Source: Catellatospora methionotrophica (GTDB lineage Bacteria; Actinomycetota; Actinomycetes; Mycobacteriales; Micromonosporaceae). Taken from it: a stretch of 64,000 nucleotides of DNA. Positions 16,643-25,312 of this stretch are shown here, one piece after another (the first letter of the stretch is position 1; every line of letters begins with the position of its first letter). A program made the position numbers and the translations under genes. The stretch spans positions 124,001-188,000 of the forward strand of contig NZ_JAAOTJ010000009.1 in NCBI RefSeq assembly GCF_011297335.1, written 5' to 3'. The notes under the pieces are model-generated. The model saw nothing but the letters and a program-made list of their open reading frames with translations, was not told the origin of the DNA and did no database searches.

Positions 16643-19600
16643 GTGCCCTCGCGCAGGCGAACACGCCCCCTGCTCCTCGCCCTCACCGCGCTCACCACGA
16701 CCGCCGTGGCGGCCCTGCCGCTGCCCGCGACGGCGTACGCGCCCCCCACCGCGCCGTTCCAGGCCGCCGCGTCCGGGCCGGACAGCGACGTCGTGGTCGG
16801 CCCCGATTACGTGGACACCCCGACCAGCACCCGGCCCGTCGCCCCCGGCGTCACGCTGACCTCGTTCGACCGGTACGACGCCCGTGGCTTCCTGCGCGCG
16901 GACGCACTCAGCGTCGACCTGTCCGGCAGCGCCACCGTCGACTACGTGTTCCCCGGTACGGTGGCGGCCACCCAGCCGCTGTCGCAGCAGCTGGCCGCCC
17001 GCGCCGACAAGCGCGTCGTCGGCGCGGTCAACGGCAACTTCTTCGACATCAACAACTCGGGCGCGGCACAGGGCGTCGGCATCCAGGGCGGCGAGCTGAT
17101 CCAGGCCCCCGTCGCCGGGCACCACAAGGCCGTCGGCTTCACCTCCGCCGACGTGGGCCGCCTGGTCGAGGTGTACTTCGAGGGCAGCGCCACGCCCGAC
17201 GGCGGCGCGCCGATCGCGCTGACCGGCTTCAACACCCACGTGCTGGCCGCTGGCACGGTCGGCGTCTTCACCGGACTGTGGGGCGACTTCAGCCGCACCC
17301 GGCCGGTGACCGGCGCGAGCCGGACCACCGAGGTCGTGCTCCGCGACGGCGTGGTCGCGTCGGTGTCAGCGACGCCGGGCGAGGGTCCCATCGCCACGGG
17401 CACGCAGGTCCTGCTGGGCCGCGAGGCGGGCGCGGACGCGCTGGCCGCGCTGACCCCGGGCACCCGGGTCACGGTCTCCTACGCTCCGCGCGGCTCGGAC
17501 GGGGCGGAGCTGACCACCGCCATCGGCGGCAACGCCTGGCTGCTGCGCGGCGGGAAGCTCGCCGACGGGGCGGTCGTGGACAGCGACAACCCGCGCACCG
17601 CGGTCGGCTTCGACGCCACCGGCACGAAGATGTACCTGCTCACCGTCGACGGGCGGCAGGCCGACAGTCACGGGCTGACCCTGCGCGACCTGGCCGTGAT
17701 GATGCAGCGCCTGGGCGCGCACGACGCGCTCAACCTCGACGGCGGCGGCTCCTCGACGATGCTGGCCCGCGAGCCCGGCACCGCCGTGCCGCAGCTGGAG
17801 AACGCGCCGTCGGACGGCAGCGAGCGCCCCACGCCCAACGGCCTGGCGGTGCTGTCACCGGTCGGCAGCGGCCGGCTGACCGGCTTCCGGGTGGAGACGG
17901 CCACCGCCCCGATGACCGCCCCGACCCTCAACGACGTACGCGGCGGGCGGCCGGACCGGGTGTTCCCCGGGCACTCCCGGCGGCTGACCGCGGCGGGCTA
18001 CGACGAGACCTTCGGCCCGGCCGCAGGCACGCCGTCCTGGAAGGTGTTCCCGCTGCTCAACGGGCGGGTCACCGACGGGGCCTTCCGCGCGCTGCTGCCG
18101 GGCACGGCGACCGTCACCGCCTCACGCGGGACGGCGTCCGGGCAGCTCACCATGACCGTGCTGAACCGGCTGGAGCGGATCAGCCCGACCGCCGGGCGGC
18201 TGTCGCTGGCCGGGACGGGCAGCACCGGCGGCTTCGGCGTCCTCGGCTTCGACCGGGACGCGCTGAGCGCTCCCATCGAGGCCGGTGAGGTGTCCCTGCG
18301 CTACGACACGTCGATCGTGGACATCGTGCCCGACGGCGCGGGCGGCTTCCGGGTCACCGGCAAGGCCGACGGCGGCACCGTGGTCGAGCTGTCGGTCGAC
18401 GGCAAGACCACGCGGGTCGGCGTCACCGTCGGCTCGCGCGAGGTGGTCGTCGCGAACTTCGACGACGCCGCCGCGTGGAAGTGCACCACTGCCCGTGCCA
18501 CCTGCGCGGTCTCGGCGGTGCCGGGCCACGAGGGTCTCGGGCTGCGGATGTCGTACGACTTCACGCAGTCCACGGGCACGCGGACGTCGTACGCCACCCC
18601 GCCCGCGCTCATCGAGCTGCCCGGTCAGCCGCTCGCGGTCAGCATGTGGGTCAACCCGGAGGCCGGGCGAGGGGAGTGGGCGCGGTTGCAGGTGTACGAC
18701 GCGACCGGCGCGCTCGTCCCCGCGTTCAGTGGTCCGTACCTGAACAGCACCGGCTGGCAGAAGATCGAGTTTCCGGTCCCCGCCGGGCTGCAGTACCCGC
18801 TGAAGTTCCGCTGGTTCTACCCGGCGGAGATCAGACCGGAGGCCTCCTACAGCAACGCGATCGTCGTCGACGACCTCGCCGTCAAGCTCCCGGCGACCAT
18901 CGACGTCCCGGCCGACCCGGCGTACGAGCGGGATTTCGTGATCCGCGACGGCGCGGCGGCCGACGAGAGATGGCGCTTCGCGGTCATGTCCGACGCCCAG
19001 TTCGTGGCCCGCAACCCGGACAGCGACCTGGTCCGCAACGCCCGCCGCACGCTGCGCGAGATCAAGGCCGCCGCGCCGGACTTCCTGGTGATCAACGGCG
19101 ACTTCGTGGACGAGGCCGCCCCGGCCGACATCGCGCTGGCCAAGCAGATCCTCGACAAGGAGCTGGGCGGCAGCCTGCCGTACTACTACGTGCCCGGCAA
19201 CCACGAGATCATGGGACCGGGCAGCCTGGACAACTGGCGGGCCGTGTTCGGCGACACCCACCGCGTCGTCGACCACCGGGGCACCCGCCTGGTCATGCTC
19301 GACACCTCGAAGGGCACGCTGCGCGGCGGCGGCTTCGACCAGGTGCTGATGCTGCGGCAGGCGCTCGACGAGGCGGCGGCCGACCCGGCGATCGGCTCGG
19401 TCGCGGTGTTCTTCCACCACCCGCCGCGCGACCCCACCCCGGTGCAGGCCAGCGAGCTGGCCGAGGCGAAGGAGACGGCCACCGTCGAGCGCTGGCTGGC
19501 CGACTTCCAGTGGGTCTCGGGCAAGGGCGCGGCCATGGTGAACAGCCACGTCGGCACGTTCGCGGCCAGCGAGGTCGACGGGGTGCCGTACCTGATCAAC

Positions 19601-20047
19601 GGGAACTCGGGCAAAGCCCCGTCGACCTCACCCGCCGAGGGCGGCTTCACCGGCTGGACCATGATCGGGGTGGACCCGGTCAGCCCGCTGGAGTGGCTGG
19701 TGCCGAAGCTGTTCCCGCAGGCCGGGGTGGCCGACTGGTTCCACGCCGAGATCCGCCCGCACGTGGACGCCCTGGACCTGACCGCCCCCGCGACCCTGGC
19801 CGTCGGCACGACCGGGCCGGTGTCGGCGGTGGTCACCCAGGCCGGACGCGCCGTGCCGGTCGCCTACCCGGTCTCCGCCGACTGGTCGGGCACGGTCCAC
19901 ATCGGCCCCGCCCGCACGGCCCCACGCGACGCGGTCGCCTCCTACGACCCGGCCACCGGCCACCTCACCGCCCTGCACCAGGGCACCGCCACCCTCACCG
20001 TGACCGTCAACAACACCACCGCCACCACCACGATCACCGTCCCCTAA
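16643..20047 (+). CDS. Secreted phosphodiester glycosidase (NAGPA-like) fused to a metallophosphoesterase
   Basis: The 1134-residue protein has a Sec signal (basic MPSRRRTR, hydrophobic stretch to residue 30, cleavage near ATAYA). Next is a NAGPA/phosphodiester-glycosidase domain (about 60-410, with VGAVNGNFFDINNSG, AVGFDATG and LNLDGGGSSTMLARE). Ig-like and beta-sandwich regions follow. A calcineurin-like metallophosphoesterase domain (about 775-1010) has VMSDAQF, LVINGDFVDEA, VPGNHEIMG, FFHHPPRD and VNSHVGTF. A final Ig-like domain ends in TATLTVTVNN. It probably cleaves a glycosyl phosphodiester outside the cell and then removes phosphate. The start GTG follows GGGAGGA. Its upstream 223 bp contains the rho terminator and an AT-rich stretch. 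Confidence 0.88.
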   Translation: MPSRRRTRPLLLALTALTTTAVAALPLPATAYAPPTAPFQAAASGPDSDVVVGPDYVDTPTSTRPVAPGVTLTSFDRYDARGFLRADALSVDLSGSATVDYVFPGTVAATQPLSQQLAARADKRVVGAVNGNFFDINNSGAAQGVGIQGGELIQAPVAGHHKAVGFTSADVGRLVEVYFEGSATPDGGAPIALTGFNTHVLAAGTVGVFTGLWGDFSRTRPVTGASRTTEVVLRDGVVASVSATPGEGPIATGTQVLLGREAGADALAALTPGTRVTVSYAPRGSDGAELTTAIGGNAWLLRGGKLADGAVVDSDNPRTAVGFDATGTKMYLLTVDGRQADSHGLTLRDLAVMMQRLGAHDALNLDGGGSSTMLAREPGTAVPQLENAPSDGSERPTPNGLAVLSPVGSGRLTGFRVETATAPMTAPTLNDVRGGRPDRVFPGHSRRLTAAGYDETFGPAAGTPSWKVFPLLNGRVTDGAFRALLPGTATVTASRGTASGQLTMTVLNRLERISPTAGRLSLAGTGSTGGFGVLGFDRDALSAPIEAGEVSLRYDTSIVDIVPDGAGGFRVTGKADGGTVVELSVDGKTTRVGVTVGSREVVVANFDDAAAWKCTTARATCAVSAVPGHEGLGLRMSYDFTQSTGTRTSYATPPALIELPGQPLAVSMWVNPEAGRGEWARLQVYDATGALVPAFSGPYLNSTGWQKIEFPVPAGLQYPLKFRWFYPAEIRPEASYSNAIVVDDLAVKLPATIDVPADPAYERDFVIRDGAAADERWRFAVMSDAQFVARNPDSDLVRNARRTLREIKAAAPDFLVINGDFVDEAAPADIALAKQILDKELGGSLPYYYVPGNHEIMGPGSLDNWRAVFGDTHRVVDHRGTRLVMLDTSKGTLRGGGFDQVLMLRQALDEAAADPAIGSVAVFFHHPPRDPTPVQASELAEAKETATVERWLADFQWVSGKGAAMVNSHVGTFAASEVDGVPYLINGNSGKAPSTSPAEGGFTGWTMIGVDPVSPLEWLVPKLFPQAGVADWFHAEIRPHVDALDLTAPATLAVGTTGPVSAVVTQAGRAVPVAYPVSADWSGTVHIGPARTAPRDAVASYDPATGHLTALHQGTATLTVTVNNTTATTTITVP

Positions 20048-20149
20048 CCCACGCCGAACCCTCACGCTCGCCCCAGGCGCCCGGGCGCCCGGGCCCCGCG
20101 CCGGGGCCCCGGACCCCGCGCCGCGCTGCGGGGCCCGGGGCCCCGTGCA

Positions 20150-20210
20150 GCAACTCTTAAAGACTCGCGGCCTCGGAGGCACTCCGAGGCCGCGAGTCTT
20201 TAAGAGTTGC
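20150..20210. repeat. Perfect 28-bp inverted repeat (family B, copy 1)
   Basis: Arms 20150-20177 and 20183-20210 are exact reverse complements with a 5-nt loop. The outer part reads GCAACTCTTAAAGACTCGCG. A second copy is at 44159-44219. Both lie between convergent genes and are AT-richer at the ends than their surroundings. They could act as bidirectional terminators (each arm gives an A/T-rich edge) or be REP/MITE-like elements. Confidence 0.88.
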
Positions 20211-20264
20211 GCCAAGGGTGGGGCCGGGGCCGGGCCGGGGCCCGGCCGGGTGGGGCGGGGTGGG

Positions 20265-20852
20265 TCAGGGGGTGAGGTCGGTGATGGGGATGGTGGCCCA
20301 GGGGAGGCGGGGGACGGCGATGTGGTCGCCGGGGTGGAAGACGCCGGTGGACTCGTAGACGTCGGTCTCGTCGAGTTGGTAGGTGTGCACGGCGAGTACG
20401 GGTAGCGGCTCGATGCGCCAGTAGCAGGGGATACCCGCGTCGGCGTACTCGGCGGGCTTGTGTTTGCGGTCGGCGGTCTGGGTGCCGGGGCTGACGATCT
20501 CGACGGCGAGCAGTACGGCCTTGGGCGGGAAGCTGAACCAGTCGAGGTTGACCGCGTCGCGGCGTACCACCAGCACGTCGGGGTTGCGCCGGTGGTCGTC
20601 GGCGAGGCGGATCTCCTGCTCGTGTAGTGCGGTCAGGTGCTCCGGGCACCGGCGGAGCAGGCTCGTGACGAGCCTCATCATGACGATCTGGTGCCGGGCT
20701 GTCGGGGGAGTCATGACGTGCAGCACTCCGTCCACGAGCTCGATCCGGGGATCCGGGGGCAGGGCGTCGTACTCGTCAGGGGTCACCGTCACCGCGCTCG
20801 GCAGGGTGATGTGCGCCCCGTCCTGGGCGACCTTGGGCGACGGCCTCGTCAT
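20265..20852 (-). CDS. Uma2-family (DUF820) putative endonuclease-fold protein
   Basis: A 195-residue protein of the restriction-endonuclease-like Uma2 family, common in actinobacteria and cyanobacteria with unknown targets. It shows VTPDEYDALPPDPRIELVDG, HQIVMMRLVTSLL, the PD-(D/E)XK-like RRNPDVLVVRRDA, then LLAVEIVSPGTQTADRKHKP and YADAGIPCYWRIE. ATG 20852 has a GAGAGGAC ribosome binding site, and a -10-like TAACAT lies about 30 nt upstream. An upstream in-frame ATG at 20894 precedes that -10, so I rejected it. Confidence 0.9.
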   Translation of the reverse strand: MTRPSPKVAQDGAHITLPSAVTVTPDEYDALPPDPRIELVDGVLHVMTPPTARHQIVMMRLVTSLLRRCPEHLTALHEQEIRLADDHRRNPDVLVVRRDAVNLDWFSFPPKAVLLAVEIVSPGTQTADRKHKPAEYADAGIPCYWRIEPLPVLAVHTYQLDETDVYESTGVFHPGDHIAVPRLPWATIPITDLTP

Positions 20853-20914
20853 CTCGTCCTCTCGACGGCTGTCCCTCCATGTTAGGAAGCGCACCCCCCA
20901 TTACCTATAGCGAT

Positions 20915-20933
20915 GGGAAGGTGCCCTTCCTTC
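20915..20933. repeat. Short self-complementary repeat (family D, half copy)
   Basis: GGGAAGGTGCCCTTCCTTC contains the palindromic core GAAGGTGCCCTTC. The same core occurs at 28134-28150 and, as a full hairpin, at 61292-61334. This copy ends 3 bp from the Pnkp stop codon. Confidence 0.6.
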
Positions 20934-20935
20934 GA

Positions 20936-21817
20936 TCAGAAGTTGCCCTCGGCCACCTGGAAGACGGTGAGGCCCAGGTCGCGCCACATCCGCACGACCT
21001 GGTTGCGGTCGTCGAGCACGGCGACGACCCACCAGGTGTCCCGGATCCGGTTCTCGAAGATCTCGCGCTTGACCACGGAGTCCTTGCGCTGGTCGCCGGT
21101 GGCCCGCATGAGCAGCGCGGCGTACGGGACGCCGACGTGCTCGTCCAGCCAGGCGGCGGTGGCGTCGCGGCAGGCGTCGACGCGGCCGGAGCAGTAGACG
21201 ATCTCGTGGCCTGCGGCGTGCAGGGCGCGGACCGCGTCGATGACCGGCTGATGCGGCAGGTCGAGGTGGACGCGGGTGTGGTCGTACGGGCTGCGGTCGC
21301 CCATCAGCGCGACCGTGCCGTCGAGGTCCACCAGCACCGCCCGGGGCAGCTCGGGTCGCGGCTGGTAGAGCAGGCGGGGGCCGGGCGAGGGCAGCACGAG
21401 CGCTTCGCGGCGGCCGGTGAGGTATCGCTCATGCATGCGCTCGATCACCTCGGCGCCGACCCGCTCGCCCTCGGGCCGGGCCGCGTCGCGCTCCAGGCAG
21501 ACGGCCAGCGGCACGTCGGTGAAGTCGCGCAGGGCCACCGCAGCACCGCAGTCGATGGCGAGGTCGGCCAGCTCCCGTACGGTGCGGGCGCGCAGGTTCG
21601 TGTCGTCGCAGATCACGTCCGCGCCCGCCTTGAGCAGCGCCTCGACCTGCGCCCGCTGCGCGACGGTGACCTGCCGCTCCGCCCAGCCCTCACCGAGGTT
21701 GCCGCCGTGCAGCATGCGCCGCAGGTCGTCCCGGTTCACCCGGACCCCGGCCTGCTCCTTGGCCCAGGTCGTCTTGCCCGACCCGGGCAGCCCGCGGGTG
21801 ATGGTGAGGGTGGGCAT
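20936..21817 (-). CDS. T4-type polynucleotide 5'-kinase/3'-phosphatase
   Basis: The 293-residue protein matches T4 Pnkp in layout. The N-terminal kinase has P-loop GLPGSGKTTWAKE (residues 9-21) and VICDDTNLRARTV. The C-terminal HAD phosphatase has VDLDGTVAL (catalytic Asp pair), YCSGRVDACRDAT, and VVAVLDDRNQVVRMWRDLGL. It would phosphorylate RNA 5'-OH ends and remove 3'-phosphates or 2',3'-cyclic phosphates, making ends ligatable. It starts 21 nt after the stop of the Rnl1-like ligase with GGGAGA as ribosome binding site, so the two form an end-healing and sealing operon. Confidence 0.93.
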   Translation of the reverse strand: MPTLTITRGLPGSGKTTWAKEQAGVRVNRDDLRRMLHGGNLGEGWAERQVTVAQRAQVEALLKAGADVICDDTNLRARTVRELADLAIDCGAAVALRDFTDVPLAVCLERDAARPEGERVGAEVIERMHERYLTGRREALVLPSPGPRLLYQPRPELPRAVLVDLDGTVALMGDRSPYDHTRVHLDLPHQPVIDAVRALHAAGHEIVYCSGRVDACRDATAAWLDEHVGVPYAALLMRATGDQRKDSVVKREIFENRIRDTWWVVAVLDDRNQVVRMWRDLGLTVFQVAEGNF

Positions 21818-21838
21818 CGCGTGTGTCTCCCGTCGTGG

Positions 21839-22930
21839 TCATTCGTCGTCGAAGGTACGGCCCTGCGGTCGCTCGTCGCCGTCGGGCTTGAGTTCCTCCC
21901 ACAGTTGGCGGCGGTACGGCTTGCCGTCCAGGTGCGCGAACAGGTAGCCGCGCAGCGGGTGGCGACCGGCGATCATGGCGTAGTCCTTGCGGGCCCAGCC
22001 CTCGGGAAGCCCTTCCATGATCTCGTCGTGCGCCTGTGCCACCTGCTTCTCCAGCTCGGCGAGGCCGGTGGTGAGGCGGGTGGCCAGCTCGGTGACCCAG
22101 CCGTGGAACTCGTCGGGCAGCGGCTCGGCGATCTCGGCGACCGTCGCGCCCGTGCCCAGCGCCGCCCACACGCCGCGGGCGCTCAGCCCGGTGACGATGC
22201 GGTGCAGGTGCACGTACTCCTCGTACTTGATCTTCACGCGGGCGTCGGTGGCCAGGGCGTGCACGACCAGGCCCTCCCGGCCGGGCCGGGTGGGCGCGGC
22301 CAGCGCCTGCTCGAACGTCGGGTACGTGAACGTCTCCACCACCGGCCCCGGCCAGTCGGCCACCGCGCCCGGCGGGAACGAGCGCCCCGTGGCGATCTCC
22401 ACCGCGCCGAGCAGTATCAGGTCGTTCAGGCCGGCGTAGTCGACCACGATCCGGTTGCCCGGGTAGATGATCTCCACGAGCACGGTGAGCCCCGGCGGCG
22501 GCGACCAGTGCGGGTAGCGCTCGCGCAGCAGTGCCGTCGCGTGGCGGGCCTGGTCCGAGGCGAACGAGCCACGGGTGGCCACGGCCGGGCCGTCCGGCGT
22601 CGGGTAGACGATGCCCAGCGAGCCGTCCGCCTTGTCGGTCACCACCACCGGCTCGTCCAAGCCGATCACGGCCGCGCCCGGCTGCCCGTGGTTGAAGAAC
22701 TTCACCAGGGGCCGCGCCAGCACCGTCCCACCGGCATCACTGATCAACCCACGGCACGCGAGTGTCACCTCGTCCCACAGGTTCGCGTACGTGCACTTCT
22801 CCGTGTAGTTGTAGATGGTGAGCGGCAACTCCGGGTGGACCTGCGCGCGGACCAGCCCCTCGGCGATGGCGCGGTCCAGCGCACCGGGCGGGAAGATGGC
22901 GGCCAGTGTCGTTGTTGTGGTGGGGGACAT
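21839..22930 (-). CDS. T4 Rnl1-like RNA ligase
   Basis: An ATP-dependent RNA ligase of 363 residues. The nucleotidyltransferase motif I is TDKADGSLG with Lys100, nearly the same position as Lys99 in T4 Rnl1. The upstream VKFFNHGQPG, motif III/IIIa VEIIYPGNRIVVDYAG, motif IV GREGLVVHA and motif V VKIKYEEYVHLH follow in order. A helical C-terminal domain (about residues 255-345) corresponds to the tRNA-specificity domain of Rnl1. It would reseal tRNA cut in the anticodon loop. The start ATG is 8 nt after TAGCGT, so near-leaderless. It is the first gene of the operon with Pnkp. Confidence 0.92.
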   Translation of the reverse strand: MSPTTTTTLAAIFPPGALDRAIAEGLVRAQVHPELPLTIYNYTEKCTYANLWDEVTLACRGLISDAGGTVLARPLVKFFNHGQPGAAVIGLDEPVVVTDKADGSLGIVYPTPDGPAVATRGSFASDQARHATALLRERYPHWSPPPGLTVLVEIIYPGNRIVVDYAGLNDLILLGAVEIATGRSFPPGAVADWPGPVVETFTYPTFEQALAAPTRPGREGLVVHALATDARVKIKYEEYVHLHRIVTGLSARGVWAALGTGATVAEIAEPLPDEFHGWVTELATRLTTGLAELEKQVAQAHDEIMEGLPEGWARKDYAMIAGRHPLRGYLFAHLDGKPYRRQLWEELKPDGDERPQGRTFDDE

Positions 22931-23005
22931 GGCCGGTGACGCTACGAGACTTCCTCACGAAACGCAGCCGAGTTAGCCGCTGAAGATCGCGATGAGGGCG
23001 GATGG

Positions 23006-23114
23006 CATACTGGTCAGTCGGCCACCGGGACTGGTTCACGCCCGAGCCGTCCGGACGAGCGTCCGGCGGTGTTGACAGCGACCCAGCGCCCACGAAAACG
23101 AAAGGACCGTGACT
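23006..23114 (+). promoter_or_regulatory. rpmE promoter and leader
   Basis: A -10-like CATACT at 23006-23011 implies a leader of about 95 nt. The leader contains a hairpin (GTCCGGAC-GAGC-GTCCGG region, near 23048-23067) and the ribosome binding site AAAGGA 9 nt before the ATG. Actinobacterial L31 genes are known to carry autoregulatory leaders; this could be one, but I cannot verify the consensus by eye. Confidence 0.4.
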
Positions 23115-23339
23115 ATGAAGTCCGGTATTCACCCGCAGTACAACGAGACCACCGTCACCTGCTCCTGTGGCAGCACCTTCACCACCCGCAGCACCGCCAA
23201 GGGCGGTTCGATCCACGCTGAGACCTGCAGCGCCTGCCACCCGTTCTACACGGGCAAGCAGCGCGTCATGGACACGGCCGGCCGGGTGGCCAAGTTCCAG
23301 GCGAAGTACGCCAAGGTCGCCAAGAAGGACGCCAAGTAG
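23115..23339 (+). CDS. rpmE: Large-subunit ribosomal protein bL31 (zinc-type)
   Basis: A 74-residue ribosomal protein. It begins [20 protein letters not shown] and contains the CSC and CSAC Cys pairs of the zinc-binding (C+) form, [17 protein letters not shown] and a Lys-rich tail. Species with zinc-type L31 often carry a second Cys-free paralogue elsewhere, controlled by Zur; none is in this window. ATG 23115 was preferred over GTG 23109 because AAAGGA is correctly spaced only for the ATG. A hairpin separates it from prfA. Confidence 0.97.
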   Translation: MKSGIHPQYNETTVTCSCGSTFTTRSTAKGGSIHAETCSACHPFYTGKQRVMDTAGRVAKFQAKYAKVAKKDAK

Positions 23340-23350
23340 CTGTCGTGACG

Positions 23351-23382
23351 ACGCCCGCTCCGTGCACACGGGGCGGGCGTTG
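23351..23382 (+). terminator. Hairpin between rpmE and prfA
   Basis: The stem ACGCCCGC and GCGGGCGT (23351-23358 and 23373-23380) encloses the loop TCCGTGCACACGGG, itself partly self-complementary, and is followed by TGTG. It probably terminates or attenuates rpmE transcripts upstream of prfA. Confidence 0.65.
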
Positions 23383-23423
23383 TGCTGTTGCAGGTCCTGT
23401 CGCTGTCGAGTGAGGATGCGGAT

Positions 23424-24512
23424 ATGAGTAACGAACGGCTCACCGCGCTGCTGGCCGAGTACGCGGAGCTGGAGGCGCGGCTGGCGGATCCGTCGATCCA
23501 CGCCGACCAGGCGGCCGCGCGCAAGGTCGGGCGGCGCTTCGCCGAGCTCACCCCGATCCACAAGACGGCGCACGAGCTGGACGCGGCACGGGCCGATCTG
23601 GAGGCCGCCCGCGAGCTGGCCTCGATCGACCCCGACTTCGCCGCCGAGGCCGCCGCGATGGAGCTGCGCCTGCCGGAGCTGGAGGAGAAGCTCGCCGAGC
23701 TGCTCGCCCCGCGGGACCCCAACGACGCCAAGGACGTGATCCTGGAGATCAAGTCCGGCGAGGGCGGTGAGGAGTCCGCGCTGTTCGCCGGCGACCTGCT
23801 GCGCATGTACCTGCGCTACGCCGAGCGGCGCGGCTGGATCACCGAGGTGCTCGACTCCCAGGACTCCGACCTCGGCGGCGTCAAGGACGTCTCCGTCGCG
23901 ATCAAGACCCGGGGCGTGCCCGACGGCGGCAACGGCGTCTGGTCCCGGTTGAAGTGGGAGGGCGGCGTGCACCGCGTACAGCGGGTGCCCGCGACCGAGT
24001 CGCAGGGCCGCATCCACACCTCCGCGGCGGGCGTGCTGGTCATGCCCGAGGCCGAGGACACCGAGGTCGAGATCGACACCAGTGACCTGCGGATCGACGT
24101 CTACCGCTCGCAGGGCGCGGGTGGCCAGTCCGTCAACACCACCGACTCGGCCGTACGCATCACGCACATCCCCACTGGCACCGTGGTGACCTGCCAGAAC
24201 GAGCGTTCACAGCTGCAGAACAAGGACAAGGCGATGCGCATGCTGCGCGCCAAGCTCGCCCAGCTCGCCGAGGAGCAGGCCCAGGCCGCCGCCGCCGACG
24301 CCCGCAAGGCCCAGATCCGCACGGTCGACCGCAGCGAGCGCATCCGCACCTACAACTACCCGCAGAACCGGATCACCGATCACCGCATCGGCTACACGGC
24401 GTACAACCTCGACCTGGCCGTGGGCGGCGACATGGACGGCGTCCTCGAAGCCCTCACCACCGCCGACCGCGCCGCCCGGCTGGCCGGCGAGACCGAACTG
24501 TCCCGCGCCTGA
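23424..24512 (+). CDS. prfA: Peptide chain release factor 1
   Basis: RF1 reads UAA and UAG stop codons and triggers peptide release. The 362-residue protein has the anticodon-like tripeptide PAT near residues 189-191 ([14 protein letters not shown]), the catalytic GGQ in [16 protein letters not shown] near residues 233-235, and the C-terminal [21 protein letters not shown] 23424 starts the canonical [17 protein letters not shown]. In mycobacteria prmC follows directly; here an opposing ABC operon of 2.6 kb intervenes. Confidence 0.97.
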   Translation: MSNERLTALLAEYAELEARLADPSIHADQAAARKVGRRFAELTPIHKTAHELDAARADLEAARELASIDPDFAAEAAAMELRLPELEEKLAELLAPRDPNDAKDVILEIKSGEGGEESALFAGDLLRMYLRYAERRGWITEVLDSQDSDLGGVKDVSVAIKTRGVPDGGNGVWSRLKWEGGVHRVQRVPATESQGRIHTSAAGVLVMPEAEDTEVEIDTSDLRIDVYRSQGAGGQSVNTTDSAVRITHIPTGTVVTCQNERSQLQNKDKAMRMLRAKLAQLAEEQAQAAAADARKAQIRTVDRSERIRTYNYPQNRITDHRIGYTAYNLDLAVGGDMDGVLEALTTADRAARLAGETELSRA

Positions 24513-24522
24513 CCGGCCGGGG

Positions 24523-25311
24523 TCAGTGGCCCGCTGAGTCGTAGCGGCGCAGGCCGCGGCGGAAGACGAGGCGGGCCAGGTAGACGCAGTAGACGGCGAC
24601 CACCGGGGTCAGCAGGCCGATCCAGGCCGATTCCTTGCCCAGCAGCCAGGACGCGGGAAAGAAGCTGATGAAGGCGTACGGGACCAGCACCGTGAACGCC
24701 GCGCGGACCGCCACGCCGTAGATGCTGAGCGGGTACTTGGCCATGTCGCCGGTGCGGATCAGGGTCATCGCGAACACGGGATGGTTGCCGCCGACCCAGA
24801 AGGACGCGGCGTTGCCCAGCACGATCAGCGACAGCAGGATGGTGGCGCTGCCCGCGAGCAGGACCAGCGCACCGCCGATCCGCAGCGGGCTCCAGTAGAT
24901 GTCGGAGTTGGCCAGCCCCCAGCCGATCATCGCGCCGCCGCCGATGAGGTCCCCGATGCCGTGCATGCCGATCCCCGCGCTGACGACCTGGACCAGCACC
25001 GGAGCGGGCCGGGTCAGCGGGTAGTCCAGCTCACCGTGGTTGATCTTCCCGGCGAGCCGCCAGGTGCCCTCGAAGAACAGCGGCCCCAGGCCGTTGATGA
25101 AGCCGTACGTTCCGGCGAGCAGCACCGCTTCGGGGAACGACCAGCCGTTGAGGGCGGGCACGTGGGAGAAGACGGCACTCAGGAAGATCAGGTTGAGCAC
25201 CTGGAACAGCAGCCCGGCGACGACGAGGATCCAGAAGTCGGCCTCGTACTCCAGCACCGCGCGCAGGTGCGCGCCGAGGCTGCGCCGGTAGATCCGCAGC
25301 GTGCGACGCAC
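24523..25311 (-). CDS. ABC-2-type exporter permease (DUF990-like)
   Basis: A 262-residue membrane protein with six hydrophobic segments, similar in layout to DUF990-type ABC-2 permeases. Recognisable parts are RRSLGAHLRAVLEYEADFW, INHGELDYPLTRPAPVLVQV and YPLSIYGVAVRAAFTVLVPYAFISFFPASWLL. It follows the second permease by 1 nt, so the pair is translationally coupled and probably forms a heterodimer. ABC sets of two such permeases and one ATPase include viologen and drug exporters; the substrate is unknown. It is convergent with prfA. Confidence 0.9.
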   Translation of the reverse strand: MRRTLRIYRRSLGAHLRAVLEYEADFWILVVAGLLFQVLNLIFLSAVFSHVPALNGWSFPEAVLLAGTYGFINGLGPLFFEGTWRLAGKINHGELDYPLTRPAPVLVQVVSAGIGMHGIGDLIGGGAMIGWGLANSDIYWSPLRIGGALVLLAGSATILLSLIVLGNAASFWVGGNHPVFAMTLIRTGDMAKYPLSIYGVAVRAAFTVLVPYAFISFFPASWLLGKESAWIGLLTPVVAVYCVYLARLVFRRGLRRYDSAGH

Positions 25312-25312
25312 G

